From Boswellia sacra (lineage: Eukaryota > Streptophyta > Magnoliopsida > Sapindales > Burseraceae), in NCBI GenBank assembly GCA_013180625.2, contig SNVD02003180.1:62001-126000 (forward strand): a DNA stretch of 64,000 nt, written 5' to 3'. Positions 33,390-45,529 of the stretch are shown piece after piece. Made by a program: the position numbers and the translations under genes. Position 1 is the first letter of the stretch, and every line of letters starts with the position of its first letter. The notes beneath the pieces are model-generated. The model was given only the letters and a program-made list of their open reading frames with translations. It did no database searches and was not told the origin of the DNA.

Positions 33390-35370
33390 GTTTGTGAACG
33401 GGGCTTTCATCTTGCTAGAGTGCTTGCGATCACGATATTATGTCAAAGCCTCTTTCGAGACTTAAGGGAACATAAATGAGCCGTGGACATGTCTGAAGAA
33501 TGGAGTCGCGACCCAATTCTTCAATTGGGAATAAATGCAGGCAAATCCGATCCCTCGTTTTGGGATCTAAACTACCCTTATCCCTTTAGAGATGGGCTCA
33601 AAAAGTTAGATACAAGTCATTCGACTCACCCTGATATAAATCCGGCCTCCACTTGGGAAATAACAAATAGGAATAGCTCATGTTGTTACTTGGTTCGCTT
33701 AACTGGTTGATTTTATGCATACATTTCTATTATTATCTTCTTTAACATATGAGATGACTATTCAATCAATAGCAATTTTAAAGACATTCATAGAAAGAGG
33801 GAGGGGAATAGAGTTACATTTCCTTTCAAACATGGGGGAAAAGGAAGATGATTACATTGCTTTATTCTTCAATAAATAAATGTACATTCATAGTACAAAT
33901 TCAAAATATAAAGTATAATTGGTCTATTTGAGACCCAATAGTTGATGAATTCCTCACCACCATATATGAGTCTATTCAACATCTATTGAAACTCTATAAG
34001 CATATTCATACATCCATTCAATAGGGTAATTATTCTAAGTGATGGTCCCTCACAATCAATGTGAGTCCACCATCACTTGATGGCATTATAACACTTCATA
34101 ATACAATCAAAATATATTCATACATTCATAAATTAACAAACTATAAATCAAACAAAGCCATAATCTACTATCATGGCATTCTAGCCTAGATTTGATAATT
34201 CCATTATGGAAATTGCTATTCTAGCATGATTCAATATTAATTCATGGCAATTCTAGCCTAATCATAGCTATTATGGCATGTTCTAGCCTAAACATGGCAT
34301 TCATGGCATATTCTAGCCTAATTATGGCAATTATAACCTAATTCAAGTAATTAAGATCAATCATAGCATCCAAGGGTAAAATGATAATTCTTATCTATTC
34401 AATGCTATTTCCTAGCATACATTAGAGCGAATATAAGTTCTCTTAGCATGATTCTAATCACGTGCTCCTAAGCATGTTTCTAAGCATTCGTAAAGATAGC
34501 TTCCTAGACATGATTCTAATAAAGAAGGAAAAGTGAACTTACCCTGACACGCTTGTCCATCTCGTGAAACAAATGAAAAGTTAAGAAATTCATAAAATCT
34601 TGGCATACTTCTAAGCATCAAAATAAATATAGACATGCTTGTTCAAGCTTAAACTAGCCTAAACATGCTTAATTCTAAGCAAGAAAATAAAAAAGAATGA
34701 TTAAAGAGAGGAGAGAAATCTGCTCTCAAGACGTACCTTTTCTAGGTTTAGAGCAATAGAACGATTGAAAACTTTAGATTAAAAAAGTCTTTTTGAATTC
34801 TTGAGTGTGTCTTCAAGAGAAAGAAGAGAGAATGGTTCAATATTCCCTCTTGCAACGTGAGAAGTGGGGTGTTTATATAGAAGAGGGGTGAGCTCAAAAA
34901 GGAAGAAAGAAACAAAAAAAAGGAAGGTTTAATTCAAAATTTTCCTAAAATGCATGATCAACAGCTGGGCAGCTCTTGGCAGACAGCCATTCGGCCATCA
35001 AACAGCCGCCCGATTGTTTGACCTCAGTCCCTTTGTTTTGCTGTTTTACAGTATAATCCCTTTTAACCTTTGCCTATTCGATTGCTCATAACTTTTTGAA
35101 TTCTACTCTAATTTGTGATCCGTAAATTTTTGTGAAAACTAGACATCCGTAGCTTCACAACGATATATGAGTCATCCTCAAGTTCCTTTTGGATTAATTT
35201 CAATGAATTTTTGAAGTCACATGTTAGTTTTTAAGACCTTTCATCAATTCCTTTTCACATGTCCCTTCTTGGCTCCCAGGGTATTTTGGTCATTTTCTTT
35301 GCTCGACATCCATCTTCATTTTTGTCATCGAGCCTCAAAATTTCAGTGTCTACAATATTGTTGTTTCTTC
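33390..35370 (-). mobile_element. LTR-like copy Z with leader (minus)
   Basis: The segment 33390-33700 matches the X leader (on minus: TATTTCCCAAGTGGAGGCCG, CGCGACTCCATTCTTCAGAC, GAAAGAGGCTTTGACATAAT). The segment 33920-35190 matches the LTR-like part, including GGTGAGGAATTCATCAACTA on minus. It lies in the same orientation as Y. It may be the 5' LTR plus leader of a non-autonomous element whose 3' LTR is Y. Confidence 0.45.
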
Positions 35371-35640
35371 AATTCACTGGGGAATTCCTCCAATGTTTAT
35401 GCAAATTCTTGCAAAATATTAAACATCTATTAGTAATTTCAAATCAATTCAAATTTTACCTCATACGGTGTATTCTTCAACAAGCTTCTTTCTAATCTCT
35501 AGAGGAATTCTTCCATGTGAATTAGTCATAGATTTCATCAATTGACATTATTGATCCTTCTTTATGAGTTACTAAACTATTGACTGGGCGCTTGTCACCG
35601 ATATGTTTCAAAAATTATTTCGATGTCATGACAATTTTTT
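35371..35640. other. Non-coding gap before the PMD pseudogene
   Basis: AT-rich, no open frame of note and no copy elsewhere that I can see. Confidence 0.3.
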
Positions 35641-35807
35641 TCCAACTCTCTTTTCTTTCCTATTTTTTCTCTTTCTCTCTGTTTTTCTTTCTTTCTCTCT
35701 CTTCTATTTCTTTTCCTCTCTTTTCTTTTTCTCTTTTCTTCTCATTTTATGCTTTCTTTTTTTTTCTTTTTTCTATCTTTCTTTTCTTTTCTTTTCTTTT
35801 CTTTTCC

Positions 35808-35839
<32 letters not shown>

Positions 35840-35850
35840 CTTTTTCCCTT
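35641..35850 (+). repeat. Pyrimidine tract of about 210 bp
   Basis: Almost pure C/T (TTTTCTTTC, TTCTCTCTC variants) ending about 75 bp before a TATA box. Long TC tracts are common in plant core promoters, but this one is unusually long and likely expanded by slippage. The Phe/Ser-rich frames read through it are artefacts of composition. Confidence 0.85.
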
Positions 35851-35925
35851 TTACCGCCGAGGGGCAACCACCCAGTTATCTAAACGCTGCTCGACGATTT
35901 AACAGTCAAGTGGCAGTCTGGGGCC

Positions 35926-35933
35926 TATATAAG
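35926..35933 (+). promoter_or_regulatory. TATA box of the PMD pseudogene
   Basis: TATATAAG, about 110 bp before the ATG at 36038 and just after the pyrimidine tract. Spacing fits a normal plant core promoter. The gene itself is broken. Confidence 0.5.
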
Positions 35934-36037
35934 GCCTTTTCGTCTTTTCTTTGCTTCATTTGTGCATAACTTCTTCATTCTTCATTTGATTCATTTTTGA
36001 TTTTCTCTGACGTGCTCGTTTCAACTTTCTCTTTCTA

Positions 36038-38204
36038 ATGGCGGGTCATCCAGTCCACCTTGACTTAAATGAGAGCAATTTGGTCTGGAAATCAACATTG
36101 AAGGGGCTTCCAAAGGACAAAGAAGTGCCCGTTGTCTATGATGTGGCTTCTTACACAATCAACCAGGTATGCATTCTTCTTTATTCCTTAGTCTTTCGTT
36201 TTCTAGGAATTTTCTAGGCTTGTATTTATTTAAAGGCTTCTAGGCTTGCTTTAGGACTTCCATGAGAACAAGATATATGGGTCATTTTTCGATGCCCACG
36301 TTGGTTTCTAGAGATTAGGAATAATGCTATTAGGGAGAGGATTGCCAATACTAGCTTCTCGAATTTTATTACTTGCTTTCCTCACGTTCCTCGGTATACT
36401 GATAACCGTCCATTAGCTGATTTGTACGAGAGATGGATGGACACTGCCCATACTTTTCATCTTCCGATTGGTGAGATGACTATCATGCCACTCAACATTG
36501 CCGCTCTGATTGACTTTCCATGCAAGGCTAAGGTCATACCTATCAACGCCTATATTGCGGACTCAAGGGATCAACATAACTTGATTTGACAGCTTCTTGG
36601 ATGTGATGTGAAGGTGAAGGATAAAGTCGCGATTTGATGTGCTGTATTGCATGAGTATTGGAGAAGAAGATCCAACCTGACTCCAGTTGAGGTGGATCAA
36701 TATGCACGTAGCTTCATTGTGTATCTGCTCGGTTTGACGCTCTTTGCTAATGCGTCGAACACCACCTTCTTGACTTTGCTTCATGCCCTCTAGGATCTCA
36801 ATTGAGTGAGGGACTTTGATTGGTGTCATGCTACTCTTAGCTAGTTGTCTTTTGGTTTGGATCGTGCTTATAGGCATCACCGCGATTACTAGTTTTGCTC
36901 CACTTCTCGAGGTAATTTCTTTCCTTTTCTACAGCTTCGCCTTTTGTCTATTACGAATTTTATTTTTAAATCTATCTCATTCTTGACAGATGTGGGCATA
37001 TGAGTTGGGAGTTCTGCCTTTCCTACTCCCTCCTTACGAGGATCTTTCTTTCCCACAAATGAAAAGATGGGTTGTACGTCATGCTAAGCTTGAGGGATCT
37101 CATGAGCTAGACTTCATTCACAATTATATTCATACGATGACCTGGGATAAGGTAAAAGACATCGTAGCCAGTATTTTATTTATATGACAATCTTATCAAG
37201 TTCCTTTTTTCTTCACGGCTTCGCTCTGAGTGATGGAGGCCTGAGGAGAATTGGTCGGTCGCTATAAGGGTTGCCTCCCTATTTAACCTCTATCGAATTC
37301 TTCTATTGTATGTGAAGAGTATGATGTGGTATCTAGGTGACAACATTTGGAATTGGTTCAAAGAGCGATTACATTGTTTGATTCCTCCTTCTCTATCTAT
37401 TTTGATGATTGATTTGACTGACTTGACTATAGAGCCAAAGGTGTTAGATTACACAACCGGAATTTATTTAAGTATAATCGAGTTCCTATTGATGACATCT
37501 TTTTACATCGATTGGGCTCGAGCTACCTTTTAAAACACTAAATCGAATCGATCGACTGATGAGACTTCTCGCCCTCTTGCTAATTTTTTGCCGTGATTGC
37601 AGCTCTTCCAAATCATGGAAAGAGATAAAGGGCCTTCTCTTCGGGCATTGGCAAGTCTACCTCCTTTTCAGCTGCCCTTCAGTAGCCATGTCCACCTCCA
37701 GCTCCTTCAGCTACTCCAGCTGGCCATGTGATTGGTGGCCCCCAAGCCTATCCTAGTAATATCATCTACATAAGGGATGCTAGCAGACATATCAGCAGCC
37801 ATGTGATCATTAAGGATCCAACCTTACTTGTTCCTTTCGTTCCTCATGACACCATTGTGATAAGTCCTTTGACTTTATGTTCTTTAAGTTTTCTCAAACA
37901 ATCGTTAGTCGTAAAATGAGATATAATGCAATGTAGGTTCCATGATCTTCTATGGAACAGGTCTTTCAGATGTAGGCTGCTTATCATAGATATGTTTTAT
38001 AGATGTCACATAAATGTCAAGTAAAGCACTACTTCATGCTTCATATATGGATGATTTATGTCTTAATAGTTTTTCTAATTATATGATCCTTTTGCTTGGT
38101 TTAGACAAGTCGTCAAGAGATAGCTCGTCTGCAACAAGAGATTGAGTGTCTTTAGGTTTAAGTTATTGCTTTCTTCGTCAACGACGATGATGATGGCAAT
38201 GCGT
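36038..38204 (+). pseudogene. Plant mobile domain (PMD/MAIL-like) gene, degraded
   Basis: Exon 1 (36038-36166) starts MAGHPVHLDLNESNLVWKST and ends at CAG|GTATGC. Exon 2 (about 36255-36900) encodes RPLADLYERWMDTAHTFHLP then IGEMTIMPLNIAALIDFP, the signature start of the plant mobile domain. It has six in-frame stops (36587, 36635, 36791, 36803, 36842, 36890). Exon 3 is 36990-37151 (WAYELGVLPFLLPPYED); later exon-like parts lie at about 37160-37532 and 38104-38204. PMD proteins occur as host silencing factors (MAIN, MAIL1) and inside transposons. Conserved introns show it arose from DNA, not a processed transcript. The LTR-rich setting favours a transposon-carried copy. It cannot make a full protein. 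Confidence 0.75.
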
Positions 38205-38479
38205 GAGGACTATCACCATCGACTTCTTCATATTGACTTCTTATCTTTTGTTCTTTTGTTGCCTATGTATGAACTTCCATGATGTATATTTTGAAGCAAG
38301 TAGTCATGTAAACAAATTCCCAAGGACTTAGTGAAAATACTCTTATTTTCAGTTCTATGTACTACTTCCAAAACTACACTTATTTTGATCAATCTTCATC
38401 CAAATTTGTCAAAATTTGTTTCTTCATCATCATTTATTCAATCCTTAATAAAATTACAACAATCTGGAAGTCACCTGCT

Positions 38480-38760
38480 CCAAACCGCTCGTCAATACAC
38501 GTATCAAAATTCGAAAAATATGCAAAAGGAAGGGTTGAAGGGTCTTTTTGCCCTAACAATTGTTAGGCGGTAATCAAACAGTTAGACGACTATTCCCGAT
38601 GATCTTCCCTCTTCTTGCCATTTTTGCTTCATTTTGTGCATTATTTAAGTGCTACTCCTCTCCATTACTTCTCTACACTTCTTCTCCTTATTTCTCAAGT
38701 CTTCTTTTGCGTTTTTCAATGCTTCTTCACATCTTTCAACATGTCTGAGATTCCCTCAAG
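38480..38760 (+). other. Leader-like segment before the DUF7745-like pseudogene
   Basis: Resembles 35860-36037 in plan (TTTTGCTTCATTTTGTGCAT, TC-rich leader, then ATG), which suggests related promoter-leader sequences before both broken genes. The ATG at 38741 is followed by a stop after a dozen codons. Confidence 0.3.
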
Positions 38761-38789
38761 ATTCTTCAGCCTCTCTTGAAGCTTCTAAA

Positions 38790-39170
38790 GGATAAAGACT
38801 GGAAGTGACTTGAATCTAGAGGTCTCCACAATTTGAAATTTCTTCAAAATGTAAAGCTCGACATCCCCTTCCTCAAGGACTGCTCGACCTTCTAGGATTC
38901 TCATAATCATGTCTTCCGCTTCAATGGGCAAGAGCTTTGCCCTCTGTGTAAGGAATTCTTTGCCATACTTGGTTATCATTCATCCAGTTCGGAGAGCATT
39001 ATCCTGCCCACTGTCAAGAAACGATCAATGTCTAATCTACCAAATTCTACAATGGCCGTTCACACTAGAGGTGGTAGAGTGATATTATTTTCCATCATCC
39101 TTATACTTAAGATGATGGATAGGACTCATCCAACTGGCTTTTCCTTTTTCAGTTTTGCCAATTTCTACTA
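38790..39170 (+). pseudogene. DUF7745-like / PMD-related gene fragment
   Basis: One + frame reads DIPFLKDCSTF, a TAG at 38893, then HVFRFNGQELCPLCKEFFAI and LGYHSSSSES. It continues through SNLPNS to a stop near 39168. I recognise this as like the N-terminal part of plant DUF7745-type proteins, which are abundant near or inside gypsy elements and have no known function. A Trp codon (TGG) is the likely ancestor of the TAG. Nothing intact follows. The family call is from memory of the motif and less certain than the PMD call. Confidence 0.4.
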
Positions 39171-39435
39171 GTTTCATCGGACGATCTTGGCGACCCACAT
39201 CTTGTGACCATCATTCCTCATATGTGTCCTGGTTTCACAGTAGTTCCTTTAATTTAGGCTTAGACATTGATCAGACTGGATCATGTCAAGATGGATCCAA
39301 GTCAGAGATTCAGTGGCAGTCTTCTACTTCTTTAAGTATTTTCCTTCAAGCATTTTCCTTTAAATCTAGCTTTTGCCTAAGTTGCCCTTTCGGGTTTTTC
39401 ACTTAGCAGTTTTTTTTAATGTTCTAATTTTTGAC
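39171..39435. other. Non-coding remnant
   Basis: Short frames with stops, perhaps the tail of the preceding pseudogene. Nothing firm. Confidence 0.25.
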
Positions 39436-40200
39436 GATATGAATTTGCAAATCCATGATAGAATTGTCATCCAATTACAATATTGAAATTATCATCCATA
39501 GATAACTACAAGCTTGGTTATCCTAATCTTTCCTTAGTTTGTTGTTAAATAAAACAAGTTCTTTATTTAGTTTCTATCCATTAAACAACTTACAACAAGC
39601 TCTATAAATTTAATTCAATGGAAGCATTACAATAAGAAAGATAGGTTGATCTAAGCAACAAATAAACAAGCTCGGATTATTTATTATATTCTTCAATTGC
39701 AATCTCTGACCATATTTTTGCTACTAATTGTTAGAAATTCAAGACAATTATGGATCAAGATTTCTAAACTAGCAATGGACAATAACTAGATTCTATTTAG
39801 TTGGTCACTCAAATAAAATCAACAATTCATCATAAACATTCAATATGGAAAAATATAAGCAACTTCAATTAGAGAATTGGGTAACAATTTCTTTAATGAT
39901 CAACTTACAAAAATTATATCTAGGGCTTTGAAATCACCCTCAGCTATATATAATTTAGTTACACATGTTCAAACATAATATAAATATAATACAACATAGA
40001 GAAATTTCAGAAAATGAAAATGAAAATGAAAGAAAAGGAAAAACTTAGCAAATCCTTTAAAAATCTCTGACATAGATGAATCTCTTAAGGATTGTAATTC
40101 CTCCTCCTTCCAAGCCCCCTTTCTCCTTTAAAATCTCTAAAAGATGAGAGAAATCAAGAGAGGCAGCCTCCAACACGTTCTCCCCCCTTCTTGCTATAAA
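39436..40200 (-). mobile_element. LTR relic related to the gypsy LTR at 2393-4037
   Basis: Shares GATATGAATTTG, TGTCATCCAATTACAA, AAGCTCGGATTATTTA and TATCTAGGGCTTTGAAATCA with 2665-3360, in the same order and orientation. The left edge is cut at GATATGAATTT; the right edge fades near 40200. No primer site or gag is attached, so it is a solo or truncated LTR. Confidence 0.75.
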
Positions 40201-41927
40201 ATGAGAACCTTAAAATATGTTTATATAGTTTGCTACAATAACCTGCTCTAGTGATGCTACAGTACCCTTGAATAATATTCTGCTACAGTGAACAAAAGAA
40301 TTATAATTCTACACTACTTGCGCCAATTTAATGATAACTCTTGATATGCTAATCGGATTCAAGAACCATAAATTTCTTTAGATCATGAACACTTAAATAT
40401 ATATGTTTAATAAGAGCTTAATTCATCATATAGCATTAATAGTGTCATTAAATTCCTCAACTTAAGCATATTTGTAGTCTTTACATCTTTTGAATTAGCT
40501 TCATCTTAATTTCAATTTTTGTTACAGGTTTGATAAAATAGGCATAACTTTCTATTCATGAATTAGAATGGTGCAAATCCTGATTTGTTGGAAAGCTAAT
40601 TAAATTATCTAGAAGATTATATTTCACAAGCATCATGAAATGTGGGCTTTTAATGGACCAAAAATGGGCTTGAAGTGAACCCATCTATAGTTTCGGCCCA
40701 TCTTGACTATGCCTCTGTATTTTGACCGTATCTCTTGATATACGTATCAAAATTGTATGCATCAAGATGTTTTAGAAAGCTGAGAGAAATATAAACAACT
40801 TTCATGGAGACATGTGATCAAAATTCTAAATATTTCAGTTCCAATATTTTTACTTTCAGCTTACATAATTTTTTTTTTCATATTTTGATAAATTTGCATA
40901 AAAGGCAAGCCGCAAAGGTTTAACATATTAAGAAATTTTGAAAAGAAATCAGTTTTAGCAAAAATAAGAAACTTTAGCTATGTTATATTGAGCTAGTTAT
41001 ACATATAGAGATTTTTGGGACTCATTCAGACACACATAAAGGCTTTGAGTCGTGTGATCTAGGCACTTTATCTCTTTGGAGACAGCTTTGCATATGCTTA
41101 TCACTAGTTTAGTAGGCTTGTGCAATGTTAGATCTCATCATACCTGTGTGATGTTAAATATTACCAGGTGTTAGGAGTTTCAGATAGACCAGTGCGATGT
41201 TAGATCTCGTCAGGTATGATCAGATAGCTTTAGGGGTACTTGTTTAGTATATCAGCATGTGTTTCAAATATTTTTATATGAATTAAGATAAAAAAAGGGT
41301 TCAGAAAAGAAGCATATTTATCAAATTTGTATAAATTTCCCTAAAATCTTTAGAAACAATTTTATGATGATAGTTTATACATTCTCAACAACCTCATTAT
41401 TTTGTAGTCTTATGAAAGCTAAAGCTTATTTCTTTTCATGGGTTATAAAAGTTTCTTAAAAGAAGATTTTATTGAAAGTTATGTGTTTTGTTCCAAATAG
41501 CATTTGGACAAATGTTTTAACATGATTATCAATAGCATTTTTATTATATGATTGAAGATATATTATTTTATTGTTTTAAATATAGACGATAAGAAGAAGT
41601 ATTTTGATGAACATAGTCATTTAATAGTTATTTATTCAAAATTTTTATAAAGCATCAGATGATATGTTATTCTATTATATCCCAACTATTAGAAGCTTTT
41701 ACGAAGATTTTTTAATAGAACAAAGTTTTTTTTTATAATAATATAATTTTTTTGATTAATTTACAAATATATCGCTATCCCTACTTACTGAGTTTTATAC
41801 TCAACTTTTTTTTTTCTTTTTAAAACGTTTTCCCTACATGGAAGCAAGGTGTGATTCAATTAGCAAGTCTCAAGGTCAAGTCACATGATAGCGCAACTAT
41901 GTTTTTAATATTATCATTAAGGCAACT
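40201..41927. other. No gene; possible second LTR relic
   Basis: AT-rich non-coding. The part from 41040 to 41890 contains repeated GTTAGATCTC words and TACTTACTGAGTTTTATACTCA, phrases reminiscent of LTRs of plant chromovirus-type gypsy elements. I see no second copy to confirm this. Confidence 0.25.
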
Positions 41928-42511
41928 TTTAGCTTCTCTATGGGCCTTAGTGACACCTCCTTCTTTTTTTTTCTTTTAATTGGGAGGAAGTTTTGGGCGT
42001 TACGAGCTAATATGGGGTGTCTTTGGTTTACCTTATTATAATGCCAATTGATGTATCTTTTGTATGTTTTTTATTTTTATCAGGCTAATCCTTTTATGGA
42101 ATGCTTGTCCTCACTTATACTGTATAGCTTCTTTCTGATACATTTTAAGTTTCTTTTTAAAAAAAAAAAGGTTAGTTTGCCCTTTTTTTGACTATGACTA
42201 TTGTGGCCATTCATTTGTTTACATGTTTGGTTCTTTGACCCGACATCTTTCCAAGAGTCCAAAAGGTATGAGGACATAGCATTTAGGAATTTTAAGAGTA
42301 AAAATTTGTACAGATTTAGAAGATTCAGATCCATTTTTATGTTCCAAATCTATTGCTGAATTGTGCTTTCAATGGCGAGATGGTACTTAGATGTAGAAGT
42401 AGTGGTTTTGTAGATGAGAAATTATAATTTCACTGAAACTTATGGTCATCTTGCATTTGTTGCCTCAATGATCTTTGATACTAATGCCGGGGCCTATAAA
42501 AAAGTTTGACT

Positions 42512-43083
42512 TGTTGGAGTTTTGACTCTTTATCCATTTGTGTGTGTGTGCAAGGATCCCACATGGAGTGGGAGTCATTGTGTTGGAGAGATTTGGGCTT
42601 ATAAGTTAAAGCTAAGTCTTCTCACTTAGGTGTCCCAATTGAAATTCTCCTTCACCCCCCCATATTGTGTAAGGTCTCGTATAAGACCTCATAGTTTAAG
42701 GGCCTTTTAGTAAGGACCTTAAAGTTTGTAATATTTGCTCTTTCCCCCTTTTGGTTTTGGGTATTTGTAGGATTACCCAATTGTTTGGGCAATTACAGTT
42801 TAGTCTAACTATTCGGGTAATTGCAGTTTGACCCAATAGTTGTGGTATTTGTATTGTGGCCCAAAAGTTTGTAATTCTCTTTGAAGATAGTGAAAGGTTT
42901 CTTCAGCGGCGCCCGAGGACGTAGGTAACAATACCGAACCTCGTTAAATCTTGGTGTTTTTTCTATTTCTGCACTGTTGATTGATTGGTTGCCTCTTTAG
43001 TTGCTATTATATTCAATTATTTGGTATAGTTTGTGGTTGTGCATTTGGCTGTTTTGTTGGTATCGCTTCCGCTTTGAGCAACA
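42512..43083 (+). repeat. 5' LTR of the copia element
   Basis: 572 bp, starts TGTTGGAGTTTTGAC and ends CGCTTTGAGCAACA. It is followed at once by the primer-binding site. Confidence 0.95.
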
Positions 43084-43084
43084 A

Positions 43085-43099
43085 TTGGTATTAGAGCCT
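43085..43099 (+). other. Primer-binding site (Met-tRNA type)
   Basis: TTGGTATTAGAGCCT, one base off the usual TGGTATCAGAGC that pairs with the 3' end of initiator Met-tRNA. The C-to-T change fits general decay. Confidence 0.85.
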
Positions 43100-43248
43100 A
43101 AGGTTTTGGGTAGTGAGTGGCTATTTTATTGAAGCACTTACTGCTATTCTAGACTATTGAGTTTGGATTGCTAATTATTGAATATAATAGTTTGTTGGAG
43201 CTTGGTTATTGGTGATTTGTGTATCAAGCTTATTTGTGAGAGGTAGCG

Positions 43249-44185
43249 ATGGCATCATCGTCAATTGTACCGGAAAAGACAGTGACTGTGACAAATACAA
43301 AAATAGATGTTGAAAAATTTGATGGTCGAAATAATTTCAGCTTATGGCAGAGTGAGGTGTTGGACGGGTTGTATCAGCAAGATTTGGATATTGTTCTGGA
43401 AGAAACAAAACCAGAAGATATCAGTGCAAGAGATTGGGACAGGCTGAATATAAAAGCTTATGGGTTGATTCGCTCTTGCTTGTATAGAGAACAAAAGTAT
43501 CCGTTCACAAAAGAGACATCTGCAAGCAAATTGTGGAAGGCGCTGGAAAACAAATATATGAAGAAAAGCAATGAGAATCGGTTGTATTTATTGAAGAGAT
43601 TTTTCCATCTTCAGTTGAAACCAGGTACGAGCATTAGTTCTCATATTGATGAGTTTAATAAGTTAATTGCTAATTTGTTAAACTTAGATGAAACCTTCAA
43701 AGATGAACGTAAGGTTATGCTATTGATTGGCTTACCTTTGGATGAATTCGATCATTTGTGCATTACTCTTATCTATGGGAAAGATAAACTATCTTTTTAA
43801 GAAGTTTGTTTTGCTTTGTTGAATTATGAAATTCGTAAGAAAAACCAAAGAGAACATAGGGATGAGTCAGTAGATGCATTGACAGTAAGAGGGCGTAGTC
43901 AAAGTAGAAAACCAGGAAAAAGGGAAAAATCTTGGTCGAGAGGTAGATTAGGAAGAGATGAGTGTGCCTTTTGTCATGAGAAAGGACATTGGAAGAAAGA
44001 TTGTCCGAAGTTGAAAAAGAAAGATAAGGGCAAGGCTATTTCTGATGCATGTGTTGTTGAGTGTGAGGATGATAATGATTCAGATATATGTCTAGTTGGT
44101 CACCCATCCACTTTTTGTTCTGATGAGTGGATTATGGATTCGGGTTGTACTTATCATATGTGTCCACATAGGGAATGGTTCTTTC
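43249..44185 (+). pseudogene. gag: Copia Gag and start of protease, broken
   Basis: ATG at 43249 opens MASSSIVPEKTVTVTNTKID, followed by the copia Gag fold (EKFDGRNNFSLWQ; UBN2-like helices to about residue 183). A TAA at 43798 splits Gag. The frame resumes with the zinc knuckle CAFCHEKGHWKKDC (C-x2-C-x4-H-x4-C) near 43969-44010 and then the aspartic protease motif WIMDSGCTYHM (catalytic D-S-G) near 44130. The hAT element enters at 44186, just past the protease active site. No product longer than 183 residues can be made from the ATG. Confidence 0.9.
44178..44185. other. Target duplication of the nested hAT, left
   Basis: GTTCTTTC, repeated exactly at 45522-45529. The 8-bp length is the hAT hallmark. 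Confidence 0.9.
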
Positions 44186-45521
44186 TAGGGATGGAACCAG
44201 GGCGGGGCGGGGCGGGTACGGGGCAGGGGATATCCATCCCCGCCCCGCTGAGTTTGTTTTTGCCCCGCCCTGCCCCATTGCCCTTGAACGGGGCGGGGCG
44301 GGGCAGGGCCAAAAAAATTCAATGGCCCCATACACGACCCGCCCCGCCTATTTACAATTATACAATCTTAATCTAACAAAACCAGAGGCCAAATTTCAGA
44401 AGAAATAAACAGATTAATAAGGGAAATACCTCAATAACAAAAAAATAAATTACAGTGTCCATGAATTTTATTATGAAATAAACAAATTTATATGATAAAT
44501 GTGTATTATTTTATAAGTCACGAAGAAAGAAATCGTATTAACATGAGAAGAGCATAATGATGAGCAGTAATATTCAAGCAAAGTTTTCTTTCTTTCTTTC
44601 TTTTTTTTTCTTAATCTAGATTCGTGTTGTCTTTGAAGACTACCAGATGTATAAGAAAATCCAAAGCAACACAACATATGATAGGAATAAACAAGAGAAA
44701 TACAAACTAGAAATCCAAACCAAGACCATACAAAGTTACGAATGATTGATTACCAAAAACTTCCCTCACATGGCCTAGCTTTAGTATCAATTCCTTTCCT
44801 TTCCTCAATTAATTTCTTCTCAAGTCTTTAAATAACAAAAACAAAATAAGGTCACACTTACAGAGCAACAAAGAGGATGACCGGTTGCGGTGGAGGCGGC
44901 TGACTGCAGGCGGTGGCAAGCGCGACAGAGACAGGCGGTGGACCGCGTGTGGGCGGCGATCGCGACAGAGTCAGAGACGGACCAGATGGTGGTGATTCAC
45001 CGCGATCGAACGTCACCGCGAACGAGGAGGCGAGGATTGAGATGTCCAAGGGGCTTGGACATGAGGAAACGACTCCGACCGACGACGGTGGACATTGGAC
45101 GGTGTAGATCGTGGCTGGTTTGTGGAGATCGTGGCTGGTTCGATCGATCGTGGAGGTGGAGGTGTTAGGGATTTCAAATCAGATTAGGAATTTGGGGGGC
45201 TGAATGGAATTAACGATTTTTATATGGTTTGTCAGATATTCTAGAAACCCACATATATTAAAGGTTAACAAAATAACCCCTTTTAATTTCTCCGAAGTCC
45301 CTATATTTTAATTTTTTTTAATTTTTAACCTTTTACTATGCGGGGCGGGGCGGGTCAAACGGGTCTAGATGAAGGATCCGGCCCCGGACCCGCCCCGGAC
45401 GGGTCCTAAACTTTGCAGCCCCATACCCGCCCCAATAATACTCCGGGGCGGGTCTTGCCCAGCCCCATTTGGCCGAGTCCGACCGAGGCCCCGGACCCAG
45501 CGGGCCAAATGCCCAAGCCTA
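44186..45521 (-). mobile_element. Nested non-autonomous hAT element, 1336 bp
   Basis: Ends TAGGGATGG (left) and, read on minus, TAGGCTTGGGCATTTGGCCC (right), with the 8-bp duplication GTTCTTTC. Both subterminal regions are strongly GC-rich (GGGGCGGGGCGGG and CGGACCCGCCCCGG repeats). On minus the interior holds an AAAATATAGGGACTTC stretch and a GC-rich leader-like part (44880-45180) with no intact transposase frame. It matches hAT fragments at 15752, 19669 and 20359. It lies between the copia protease and integrase frames, which remain in register if it is ignored. Confidence 0.9.
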
Positions 45522-45529
45522 GTTCTTTC
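45522..45529. other. Target duplication of the nested hAT, right
   Basis: GTTCTTTC, exact copy of 44178-44185. Confidence 0.9.

Noticed and set aside
33483..33710. 75-codon + frame
   Set aside because: It lies antisense in the conserved leader of LTR-like copy Z.
35580..35969. Phe/Ser-rich open frames of 129 and 99 codons
   Set aside because: They are translations of a C/T-rich tract and have no signal-peptide or domain logic.
44132..44408. Gly/Pro-rich frames at the left end of the nested hAT
   Set aside because: They come from GGGGCGGGG subterminal repeats of the transposon.
44858..45168. Arg/Asp-rich frames inside the nested hAT
   Set aside because: GC-rich non-coding interior; no BED finger or hAT dimerisation motif is present.
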